A program made the position numbers and the translations under genes. Below are positions 54,501-61,514 of a stretch of DNA of 64,000 nucleotides, piece after piece; position 1 is the stretch's first letter, and every line of letters starts with the position of its first letter. A model generated the notes under the pieces. The model saw nothing but the letters and a program-made list of their open reading frames with translations, made no database searches and was not told where the DNA came from. The stretch comes from a bacterium (lineage in GTDB: Bacteria; Cyanobacteriota; Vampirovibrionia; Gastranaerophilales; Gastranaerophilaceae), in the NCBI GenBank assembly GCA_017396025.1, contig JAFQNF010000001.1, forward strand, positions 48,896 to 112,895, written 5' to 3'.

Positions 54501-54987
54501 GGTTTTTATACCATTTTGCTGTTTCCCTAGCTTTTTCTTTGTCTCCATTTAAAATGTCTTGAGCTAATTCCCCAGCAATGCAGGCTGACAAACATATTAG
54601 ACCTTCAGAGTGCTGTTCTAAGATTTCTCTATTGATACGTGGTTTATAATAAAATCCGTCAATGTGCGCGATACTAACAAGTTTTACTAAGTTTTGATAT
54701 CCTGTGTTGTTTTTTGCTAGGAGTACTAAGTGATATAGTTCACGGTTTGTTGCATCTTTTTGTGTAATGTCTCCGTGCAGAACATAAAATTCGCAACCTA
54801 AAATAACTTTAAATTGCATATCCTTGCTTAAACGATATAGTTCTAATGCACCATACATAACGCCATGGTCTGTAACTGCTACGGCTTCAAAGTTGTTTTC
54901 TTTTGAAAACTTAATTAGTTCTTTGTTTCTGATTGCACCGTCTAATAAACTATATTCTGAGTGTACGTGCAAGGGCACATAACGCAT
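51544..54987 (-). CDS. dnaE: DNA polymerase III subunit alpha
   Basis: 1147 residues, normal DnaE size. N-terminal PHP domain (LHVHSEYSLLDGAI, AVTDHGVMYG), polymerase palm with PDVDIDFGDGRERVIDYV (catalytic Asp), GPGRGSAAGSLIAYALGI, fingers with FNRSHSACYAFVAYQTAYLK, a helix-hairpin-helix region near residue 820, and a C-terminal OB fold (VTVCGLLTSVRQIPTKK). It is the chromosomal replicase. AGGGATATTTAA lies before the ATG. It is a single-gene unit with convergent partner on the left. Confidence 0.97.
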   Translation of the reverse strand: MRYVPLHVHSEYSLLDGAIRNKELIKFSKENNFEAVAVTDHGVMYGALELYRLSKDMQFKVILGCEFYVLHGDITQKDATNRELYHLVLLAKNNTGYQNLVKLVSIAHIDGFYYKPRINREILEQHSEGLICLSACIAGELAQDILNGDKEKARETAKWYKNLFGEDYYIELQDHRLEEQKRSNPELIKIAQEMDIPLVITNDSHYLKKEDASWHDTLLCIQTNALKKEENRFRFSNNEFYVKTPEELRENFRWMDSELFEQAIENTAVIADKCHVILELGKSKLPSYPVPEGYDITSYLAHLVRKGLHERYEEITPEIQERCRYELEIINKMGFDAYFVIVWDFINYAKNNGVPVGPGRGSAAGSLIAYALGITDLDPIKHHLFFERFLNPERISMPDVDIDFGDGRERVIDYVTEKYGKDKVCQIITFGTLSAKAAIKAVARVMELPFEISNKVSQFVPAEVGMTIDKALEVAPDFKKVYDEDALIRQIIDEARNIEGIKCNTGMHAAGVIISHQPLDEIVPVQYAKEGNVITEYPKEDCEKVGLLKMDFLGLKNLTIIMQTLEMVKERHGIDVDINNIPLDDEPTYKMLMTGDTDGVFQLESAGMKKLVKDLKPSVFEDLGALVALFRPGPLGSGMVTDFVERKHGRQEIKYAHPLLEPVLKDTYGTLVYQEQIMQIFQVLADYSLGGADGVRRIMAKKHPEDLVKLEGPFIEKAVSKGMAEKDAKELFDQIGSFASYCFNRSHSACYAFVAYQTAYLKAHYPVEYISAMLTNSKDDQAKTQMYIAEAQKMGIKVLPPDINKSNAEFTPDGENIRFGLNSIKGIGEAVLKEIEEDRKANGEYKSIVDFTQRINPRVVNRKTLENFTKAGAMTCLEPCRKKLFNNIENILNAAARENEAKELGQVSLFAGLGGNTGGTSYQMQSFELYGSDEEFTDKEIQEFEKEYLGFYVTSHPLETIRDKLPFLTTHNVSDLDEMPNDTFVTVCGLLTSVRQIPTKKDPTKFLKAGVIEDLTGKIEFVAFHKTLQVCNSLIEQEKKVIMSGKFQKKEEGSAQIIVESIKPVENSNIVTLSLNKDIKFETLIALKDLLANFKGSDPLVIKADNNGEQTRILVSSNFWTNASNDLTQALEKNFKEVLSVDINSLE

Positions 54988-55093
54988 TTAAATATCCCTT
55001 TTCTCAACCCTTAACTATACAACTATCCTAGCATATATCTGTTTTGCATGTAAATTAATGGTGATGATATGTTAAGTTTAAATTAATTATGGA

Positions 55094-55477
55094 TTATATA
55101 AAAATATATTTTTTGATTTCTTCTCTTTTTTCCTCTGGAATTTGATTCATTTTGAAGAAATCATCAAAATTCTTATAGTTTCCAAAATGACGTCTGTTGT
55201 GAACAATATGTTTTGCAGTCATTTTATCCATATTAGGTATAAGCATAAGAATCTTCCAAGAAACTTTGTTTATATTTATAAATGGAGCTGAACTGTCTTG
55301 CTTAAAGTCAGACAATTTAGATTTATAGTAATTGTACACAACTGCTTGTTTTGAGAATAGATATATTGCAGCAAGTATTGTTAAAACAATTGCTAATATC
55401 TTTAATGATGTGTTTTCTGAAATATAAAAATATACAATTATTGCTGTTAGAATAGAAATTATTATGCCGTTTTTCAT
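55094..55477 (-). CDS. ComEA-like membrane protein with helix-hairpin-helix domain
   Basis: 127 residues. Two N-terminal membrane helices (about 4-18 and 26-43), then a soluble HhH domain from residue 68 (ININKVSWKILMLIPNM, MTAKHIVHNRRHFGNYKNF). This is the pattern of ComEA-type DNA-binding domains, though the first hairpin lacks the usual GIG (it reads IPNM). DNA uptake or envelope DNA binding is possible. AAAAGG precedes the ATG. No other com gene is adjacent. Confidence 0.75.
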   Translation of the reverse strand: MKNGIIISILTAIIVYFYISENTSLKILAIVLTILAAIYLFSKQAVVYNYYKSKLSDFKQDSSAPFININKVSWKILMLIPNMDKMTAKHIVHNRRHFGNYKNFDDFFKMNQIPEEKREEIKKYIFI

Positions 55478-55641
55478 ATAATACCTTTTGTCTTTCCTTC
55501 TTTATTATACCAAAAATTTTTTGCTTTAAAATTTTATTTCAATCTGTAATAATTTGTAAATTTTTTCTAATTATTTATAAAGTTTTTTTCGTATTATTCC
55601 GTAAATTTTCTAGTATGCGTGTAAAAAGGTGAGTGAAGAAG

Positions 55642-58600
55642 ATGTCGTACGAAAATATCAAATTAAACTTAAATGGAAATCTTTATCCTTTATCGCAACA
55701 AAATGATTTGAAAGAGATTGAAGATTTTGAAAACGTATTCTTTTCAGAGGATGGAGAGTACGACGAATCTTGGACATCATTTTCAGATAAACAAGTTAAT
55801 AATAATGCTTCTTCAAATGTAAAAAATGAAAAAGAAGAACTAACAGAAGAAGAAATATTAATACAACAATTAGAAGCAGAGATTGCTCAATTAGAATCTG
55901 AGTATAGTGCAAACCAAGAGGGAAAAGGTATAGCAGGCGCTGTAGGCGGATTCTTTTCTTCTTGTTGGAATGGAATAACAGGAAAAGGCTTTAAAAATAA
56001 TGATAGAGCTGAGCTAGATGCAAAAATAGCTATGTTAGAAGCTGTTAAATCTGACCCAGCAAAACTTGCTGAAGCATATAAATCAATAATGGGAACCGAG
56101 CTAACAGAAGAGGCTAAGCAAAGCGCTGTTGAAGCACAAAAGTTAGCAGATAGTATGTCTGAAGAAGAAAAACAACAAGTAGTAGAAATGCTGCAAGAAC
56201 AAGCAGCTTCTTTATCTACATTAATGGAACAAACCCAAGAGGACCAAGGCTGGTTCTCAAAAGCCATGGGTGGTTTAAACAATGTATTGGGTTTTGGTAC
56301 AAATTCAAATAAGGCGAATGCTAAGGTTGAAGAATATATAAAACAAGTTAATTCATTAGATCCTAATGATCCAGATTTTGCTGCAAAATATCAAGCATTA
56401 ACTGGTGAAGCATTATCAGTAGATGGATTAGATGAATTATCTCAAGGTGTTTCAAAAGTTGGTAATTCACCAGCAGCAGAAGCGATTATGGACTATGAAG
56501 AGACACAAGCGGCTGCTAAAGAAATTGGTTCTGGTATTGTAACAGGTGTGGTTGTAGCAGCGTGCGTTATAGCAGCTCCATTCACAGGTGGTGCATCAAT
56601 AGCACTTGGTGCGGCTGTAGGTGGTGCAACAACAGTATTGATTAATGGTACTGATACGATTGGAACAAGCAAAAAATATTCATTGGAACAAGGTATTCTT
56701 GATTTCGGTGGTGGTGCAATAAATGGTGCAATTACAGCAATGACACTTGGTGGTGCTGGTATTGCAGGAAAAGGCTTCTCAGCGCTTAAAGGTGCTGGTA
56801 GTGCTGCTGCTAAACAAGGCGCAAAACAAATGGTATCTGGTGGATTTAAAAATACAGTGAAAACAGCGTTCAATGGCTTTGGTAAATCTGCATTGAACGG
56901 TGCAAAAATTGCTGCCTTCGCTGCATCTTCAAATTATTTATTAGATACAGTGGGTACAAATGCACTGTATGATCTTACAGGGAATTTGGCAAAATCAGAA
57001 ACACCAGCGAATATTGTACAAAATGAAGATGGAACATATTCAGTATATTATGAACTAAAAGATGCAAATACAGGTGAAGTAATATCATATGAAATAGAAA
57101 CTGTTGAGACACTTTCTCAAGATGAAGATGGTGGATTGATAAAGGGAAATGTTGTAGATGTTTCTCGTTCAAATGATTTTAGCTTTACAGAAATGGCAAA
57201 ACAAACGGCAATAAGTGCCGGAACAGCCGCACTCGGTGCTGGAATTGGTAAAATTACTGGTAATATAATAAACCCATATGCAACAAGTATGACAAACTCA
57301 GTAATTTTGGGTAATACAGCAGAAATAGCGTCAGATATGACATTATCATTAAGTGCAGATTATTTAATTGCAAGTGCACAAGCAGGACAATTTGTAGATG
57401 CAGATGAGTTCTTTAGTTGGGACAGAATACTTGGCGAAGGTCAAAACCAAATCAGAGGTCTGTTAATAGGTATTGCGTCCTCTAAGATGAATAGTCTTGA
57501 TGCAGCTTCGGTAGATACAGTTAGAGCAGGATTTGATGGTAAAACAGGTTCAGATGATGTAGGAATTCCTGTTAAAACAGGAGACGAAACTGATATTTCA
57601 ACAGGAAACGGAGATAATGACATTTCAGTAAAAACTGGAACAGAAATACCAACGGTTAAGATAGGTGATGTAGAAATTCCTAAAACACAACAGGAAGCAT
57701 TAACTATAGCAGGAAGATTGATTATAGAAGAAAATAATCCCAAAAAAGCTGTTGAATTATTATCTTCATTTGGAATGAGCGAGGGGGAAGTTTTCACATT
57801 CCTTACAGAAACGAGTAAAGTTAAACAAAAAAATACTGTAAATATTGATGATTCTTCTGGTGGAGATACAGTATCTCCAGAAATAAAAGAGTCAAGATAC
57901 CAAGACTTATTATCAAAAGATGTGCTTAAAGAAGTTGCAGAGGAAGCTTCTGGGTTTTCAGATGAGCAATATTTAAAATTTGAAAAATACTTTGAAGAAT
58001 ATGATGATTATATTGCTATAAACCTAGCTAAACTAAACGATGAACAATATGTAAAATTTGAACAATATACACAAATATACGGTGAGAGTATTGCTTTAAA
58101 ACTTGCAGGCTTAAGCGATGAACAGTATGAAAGATTTGATAATTTTATTTCAAATGGAGTTAGTCCAGATCGTGCTATTAAAATTGCAAGTTCAGAAGAT
58201 AAATTTTCAAGACTACAAAATCTTATCTTAAGTGGTCTTATTTCTGAGATGAGTACAGCTAGTGAAATTGCTGATTTTGATGATGTAAAATTTTCAAGAT
58301 TTGAATCTTTAATTGCAAAAGGAATAGATGCAAATATTTCGAAAGATGCCTCTAAACTAAGAGATGAAAAGTATCAAAAATTTGAAATATTTTTAGAAAA
58401 GGGTATTTCTCCTAATGATGCATGTATAGCAACTGGCTATGATGATGTAAAAGCTGAAAAATTTATTTCTTTACGTCAAAAAGGATTTTCTTTGGATGAT
58501 GTAGTTATAGCTTTAAGCTATGATGACGTTAAATCTGAAAGATTTATTTCTTTACGAGAAAAAGGAGTTTCTTCTTCCGATGCATTTACAGCTGTAGAAT

Positions 58601-59895
58601 ATGATGATGTTAGGGCTGAAAGATTTATTTCTTTACGTCAAAAAGGTGTTTCTTCTTATAAGGCGAAAGAATTTTTATCATTTGATGATGTTAGATATTC
58701 TAAACTTGAAGCATTAATATCTAAAGGTATTGTCGCTAGTGATGCACAAAGACTGTCCTTGTACGATGATAACATTCTTTCAAAAATTGAACCACTTTTA
58801 TCAAAAGGAGTTTCTATAAAAACAGCTGAAAGAGTTGCTTCGTATGATGATGTAAAATATTCTAGATTTGAAACATTAATTTCTGAAGGTATGGATTCAT
58901 ATATTGCGTGCCGTGTTAGTGCGTTTGATGATGCGCAATATTCACAATTTGAGTCTTTACGTTTGCAAGGTGTAGAAACAACTCTAGCAGAAATAATGGT
59001 TTCTAAAAATTTAGATTATGAACAAAGTATCAAATATTTTTCTGAAGAAAAGTTAGGTTATGATATTTCTCGCGTCGCAGGAGAACTTTCCTTGTCACAG
59101 GTTCGAAACCTTGGTGAACTTTTTGATTCTATTAATTATATTAAAAATGGAAAAAGAATTGACCCCGAAATGGGTAAATGGAAAATGAAAGTTGGCGACT
59201 TAGAAGTTGAAATTTGTACTGATAATAATTTGGTCTTTGCACGAAATTTGACTCCAGATATGGATTTAAATACAGTTAAGATTATATTCCCAGAAAAAGA
59301 ACAGGCTATAAAAGATGCATTGTTGCAATTGGCTGCAACAGGACAAAAGGTTCCAGAAAGAATATATATTACAGATTTATTTGCAGCTGGTTCGAACGCA
59401 GCTGGTGAGTATTGTCCTGCAAACAGAAGTTGTGTTTTCTTAAAGGCTGATTATTCTATGGGGATTTGTTCTGTGGATTATCTAAAGGATATAATTTATC
59501 ATGAAAATGCCCATTCTACCGATTATGAAAATGGAGTAGGGGTATATTATAGTGATTTCCATGGTGCATCCTTGATAAATAGAGATGGAACATTTGTTGG
59601 TCATAATGCTGTAAGAACATCTGATATAAGAAGATTAATAAGTGATTATGCTTTAACCAATAATCATGAATTTGTTGCAGAGGTTTCTACTTTAATTACA
59701 AAGGGAATTATTAAAATAGATCAGAATGGTGAATATTTTATTGAAACAGATTTTTTTGGCTCGTTCGAAAATGCAAAAGGTCGTTCGTTCTATAATCATT
59801 CTACTGATTCACAAGCTTTGAAACAAATTATGGAACTGTATGAATATATGACTGATTTTAAAATTGCCAGAGCGCAACAAAGTGAACGTTTTTGA
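55642..59895 (+). CDS. Giant repeat-containing protein with C-terminal HExxH metalloprotease-like domain
   Basis: 1417 residues from ATG 55642; a GTG nine bases upstream is less likely because AGGTGA fits the ATG. Parts: an acidic, flexible N-terminus (1-60); coiled-coil helices (60-260); a Gly/Ala-rich hydrophobic block (about 298-420, for example VVVAACVIAAPFTGG); a low-complexity linker (about 630-670); 13 repeats of about 27 residues (773-1122); and a C-terminal domain with IIYHENAHSTDYENG (HExxH, 1287-1291) and HEFVAEVS (E1343). The H-to-E spacing is close to anthrax lethal factor. There is no signal peptide; the hydrophobic block recalls translocation regions of large toxins. Function as an effector protease is inferred. 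Confidence 0.85.
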   Translation: MSYENIKLNLNGNLYPLSQQNDLKEIEDFENVFFSEDGEYDESWTSFSDKQVNNNASSNVKNEKEELTEEEILIQQLEAEIAQLESEYSANQEGKGIAGAVGGFFSSCWNGITGKGFKNNDRAELDAKIAMLEAVKSDPAKLAEAYKSIMGTELTEEAKQSAVEAQKLADSMSEEEKQQVVEMLQEQAASLSTLMEQTQEDQGWFSKAMGGLNNVLGFGTNSNKANAKVEEYIKQVNSLDPNDPDFAAKYQALTGEALSVDGLDELSQGVSKVGNSPAAEAIMDYEETQAAAKEIGSGIVTGVVVAACVIAAPFTGGASIALGAAVGGATTVLINGTDTIGTSKKYSLEQGILDFGGGAINGAITAMTLGGAGIAGKGFSALKGAGSAAAKQGAKQMVSGGFKNTVKTAFNGFGKSALNGAKIAAFAASSNYLLDTVGTNALYDLTGNLAKSETPANIVQNEDGTYSVYYELKDANTGEVISYEIETVETLSQDEDGGLIKGNVVDVSRSNDFSFTEMAKQTAISAGTAALGAGIGKITGNIINPYATSMTNSVILGNTAEIASDMTLSLSADYLIASAQAGQFVDADEFFSWDRILGEGQNQIRGLLIGIASSKMNSLDAASVDTVRAGFDGKTGSDDVGIPVKTGDETDISTGNGDNDISVKTGTEIPTVKIGDVEIPKTQQEALTIAGRLIIEENNPKKAVELLSSFGMSEGEVFTFLTETSKVKQKNTVNIDDSSGGDTVSPEIKESRYQDLLSKDVLKEVAEEASGFSDEQYLKFEKYFEEYDDYIAINLAKLNDEQYVKFEQYTQIYGESIALKLAGLSDEQYERFDNFISNGVSPDRAIKIASSEDKFSRLQNLILSGLISEMSTASEIADFDDVKFSRFESLIAKGIDANISKDASKLRDEKYQKFEIFLEKGISPNDACIATGYDDVKAEKFISLRQKGFSLDDVVIALSYDDVKSERFISLREKGVSSSDAFTAVEYDDVRAERFISLRQKGVSSYKAKEFLSFDDVRYSKLEALISKGIVASDAQRLSLYDDNILSKIEPLLSKGVSIKTAERVASYDDVKYSRFETLISEGMDSYIACRVSAFDDAQYSQFESLRLQGVETTLAEIMVSKNLDYEQSIKYFSEEKLGYDISRVAGELSLSQVRNLGELFDSINYIKNGKRIDPEMGKWKMKVGDLEVEICTDNNLVFARNLTPDMDLNTVKIIFPEKEQAIKDALLQLAATGQKVPERIYITDLFAAGSNAAGEYCPANRSCVFLKADYSMGICSVDYLKDIIYHENAHSTDYENGVGVYYSDFHGASLINRDGTFVGHNAVRTSDIRRLISDYALTNNHEFVAEVSTLITKGIIKIDQNGEYFIETDFFGSFENAKGRSFYNHSTDSQALKQIMELYEYMTDFKIARAQQSERF
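57958..59007 (+). repeat. 13 tandem 27-residue repeats in the giant protein
   Basis: Nine of the last ten units are exactly 81 bp apart, and others are 26-28 residues. Consensus: DD(V/E)(K/Q)Y-x-(K/R)F-E-x-L-I-x-KG(I/V)-x5-A-x6-(Y/F/L). Units 934, 961, 988 and 1015 start DDVKAEKF, DDVKSERF, DDVRAERF and DDVRYSKL. The period suits a helix-turn-helix solenoid. The same unit occurs in the protein at 61515. Confidence 0.9.
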
Positions 59896-59956
59896 TGGTA
59901 GCATCTTTACAAGATAAAATTATTAATGTTATTAATAAAATGAGTTAGGAGAACAT

Positions 59957-60178
59957 ATGACATCTATAATGACATACGAACAAGTTAAAAATTTTTATGA
60001 AGACTTTAAAAATAATCTTCCTAAAGATGATTTCACACGATATTATAAAGAAGTTTCTTTTATGCGAACATTAATTGAATTCGCAAAAAAGCAAGGCTTA
60101 AAGGAAGATGTTTTTGAATATAAGAAAATTGAAGAAACGGCTACAAAAAAACTTAGAGATTTGGGCTATAACATATAA
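59957..60178 (+). CDS. Small 73-residue helical protein after the giant gene
   Basis: No family recognised. All-helical, charged, with several aromatic residues (YEQVKNFYEDFKNNL, FTRYYKEVSFMRTLIEFAKK). TTAGGAGA precedes the ATG, a strong ribosome binding site. It follows the giant gene by 61 bp in the same direction, so it may share its transcript and could be a chaperone or immunity-type partner, but this rests on position only. Confidence 0.65.
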   Translation: MTSIMTYEQVKNFYEDFKNNLPKDDFTRYYKEVSFMRTLIEFAKKQGLKEDVFEYKKIEETATKKLRDLGYNI

Positions 60179-60199
60179 CGCTAAAGTTTGTTTTAGTTA

Positions 60200-61489
60200 T
60201 TAAACAATTTCAGCAATCATTTTTTCATTATATTCTGATAAGCTTGTGAGATTTATTTTTACAAGTTTGTCTTTGTAATTATCGTTAGCATCAATTAATA
60301 CGTTAATATAGTTCTTTGTTACGCCTTTTAACAATCCTGATTTCTTATCTCGTTGTTTTTCAATAATAACTTCATTTTCTGTATCAATATTTTTATTAAA
60401 AAACTCTGTTAACTTTTTATTCGAAACTTCTTGTACAAGGGCAACACGTTTTTTCTTCTCTGCTGTATCTATCTGATTTTGCATTTTATCTGCTGGTGTT
60501 CCTTTTCTTCTAGAATATGGAAATACGTGAATTCTTGTTAGACTAAGCTCTTTTAAATTGTTTAATGTGATATTAAAATCTTCCTCAGTTTCATTAGGAA
60601 ATCCAACAATAATATCACTTCCAATAAATGCATTTTCAAATTTTTCATTAATATAGTTTACAAGTTGTTTTATTTCGTCTGCGCTGTAGTGTCTATTCAT
60701 TGCTTTTAGTGTTTTATCACATACAGATTGCAGTGAAAGATGAAAATGTGGGCAAAACTTTTTTGATTTCGCTAAAAAATCTATGAAATCTTTCGTAAGT
60801 TCTAGTGGATTTAATGAACCAAGACGATAGCGTTTTATTTCTGTTTTTTCAATTGCTTCTAGTAAGTCTTTAAGAGTTTTTTTCTCTTTGAAATCTTCAC
60901 CCCATTGTCCTATGTGTATCCCTGTTAGAACTGTTTCATAATATCCTTCTTTTGCAAAAAGATTTATTTGTTCAACAACATTTTCAATGCTATTTGAACG
61001 GTTCTTTCCTCTCGCATAAGGAATTGTGCAGTATGTGCATCTATTATTACAACCGTCTTGAATTTTGACGGAAGCTCTTGTTCTTTGTGTTTGGTGTAAT
61101 TTCTCATATCTAAAATAATCGTGAGAAAATATATCAGAAACACAAACTTTTTCTTCTTTTTCAATGATTTTTACAATATCGTTTTTTTCGTAATTTCCAA
61201 CAATATAGTCAATTAGGTTATTATTTGCTAAATTATCTTTGTCTAATTGAGCCATACACCCTGTTAAAACAACTTTTATACTTGGATTGTCTCTTTTTAC
61301 TTGTTTTATGTATGAAAGATTTTTTGTATCAGCAACGTGAGTTACTGAACAAGAATTTAATATATAATAATTTGCACTAAAAACATCTTTAATTTCTTCA
61401 TACCCATTGTTTGTAAGTATTTCTGCAATTAAAGCTGATTCAACTTGATTTGTTTTACATCCAAGAGTTTTTATTACGAATTTTTTCAT
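60200..61489 (-). CDS. mtaB: tRNA (N6-threonylcarbamoyladenosine(37)-C2)-methylthiotransferase
   Basis: 429 residues. UPF0004 domain with cysteines in LGCKTNQVESA, NSCSVTH and TGCMAQ, then the radical SAM motif QDGCNNRCTYCTIPYARGKNRS, and a C-terminal TRAM-like part. GCKTNQ-E is typical of MtaB rather than MiaB. It converts t6A37 to ms2t6A37 in tRNAs for A-starting codons. It stands alone on the minus strand between the two giant-type genes, with the TATAAT-6-ATG layout of a leaderless gene. Confidence 0.95.
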   Translation of the reverse strand: MKKFVIKTLGCKTNQVESALIAEILTNNGYEEIKDVFSANYYILNSCSVTHVADTKNLSYIKQVKRDNPSIKVVLTGCMAQLDKDNLANNNLIDYIVGNYEKNDIVKIIEKEEKVCVSDIFSHDYFRYEKLHQTQRTRASVKIQDGCNNRCTYCTIPYARGKNRSNSIENVVEQINLFAKEGYYETVLTGIHIGQWGEDFKEKKTLKDLLEAIEKTEIKRYRLGSLNPLELTKDFIDFLAKSKKFCPHFHLSLQSVCDKTLKAMNRHYSADEIKQLVNYINEKFENAFIGSDIIVGFPNETEEDFNITLNNLKELSLTRIHVFPYSRRKGTPADKMQNQIDTAEKKKRVALVQEVSNKKLTEFFNKNIDTENEVIIEKQRDKKSGLLKGVTKNYINVLIDANDNYKDKLVKINLTSLSEYNEKMIAEIV

Positions 61490-61495
61490 AATTAA

Positions 61496-61501
61496 ATTAT
61501 A
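61496..61501 (-). promoter_or_regulatory. -10 element of mtaB, predicted leaderless
   Basis: On the minus strand TATAAT, then TTAATT, then ATG: the same six-base spacing as for anmK and miaB. No Shine-Dalgarno. A weak -35 (TTAAAA) lies at 16 bp. Confidence 0.5.
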
Positions 61502-61514
61502 GTTTAAAAAAATT

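Noticed and set aside
59895..59948. 17-codon frame between the giant gene and the 73-residue gene as an independent gene
   Set aside because: Too short and without clear protein character; kept only as a possible coupling device in the findings.
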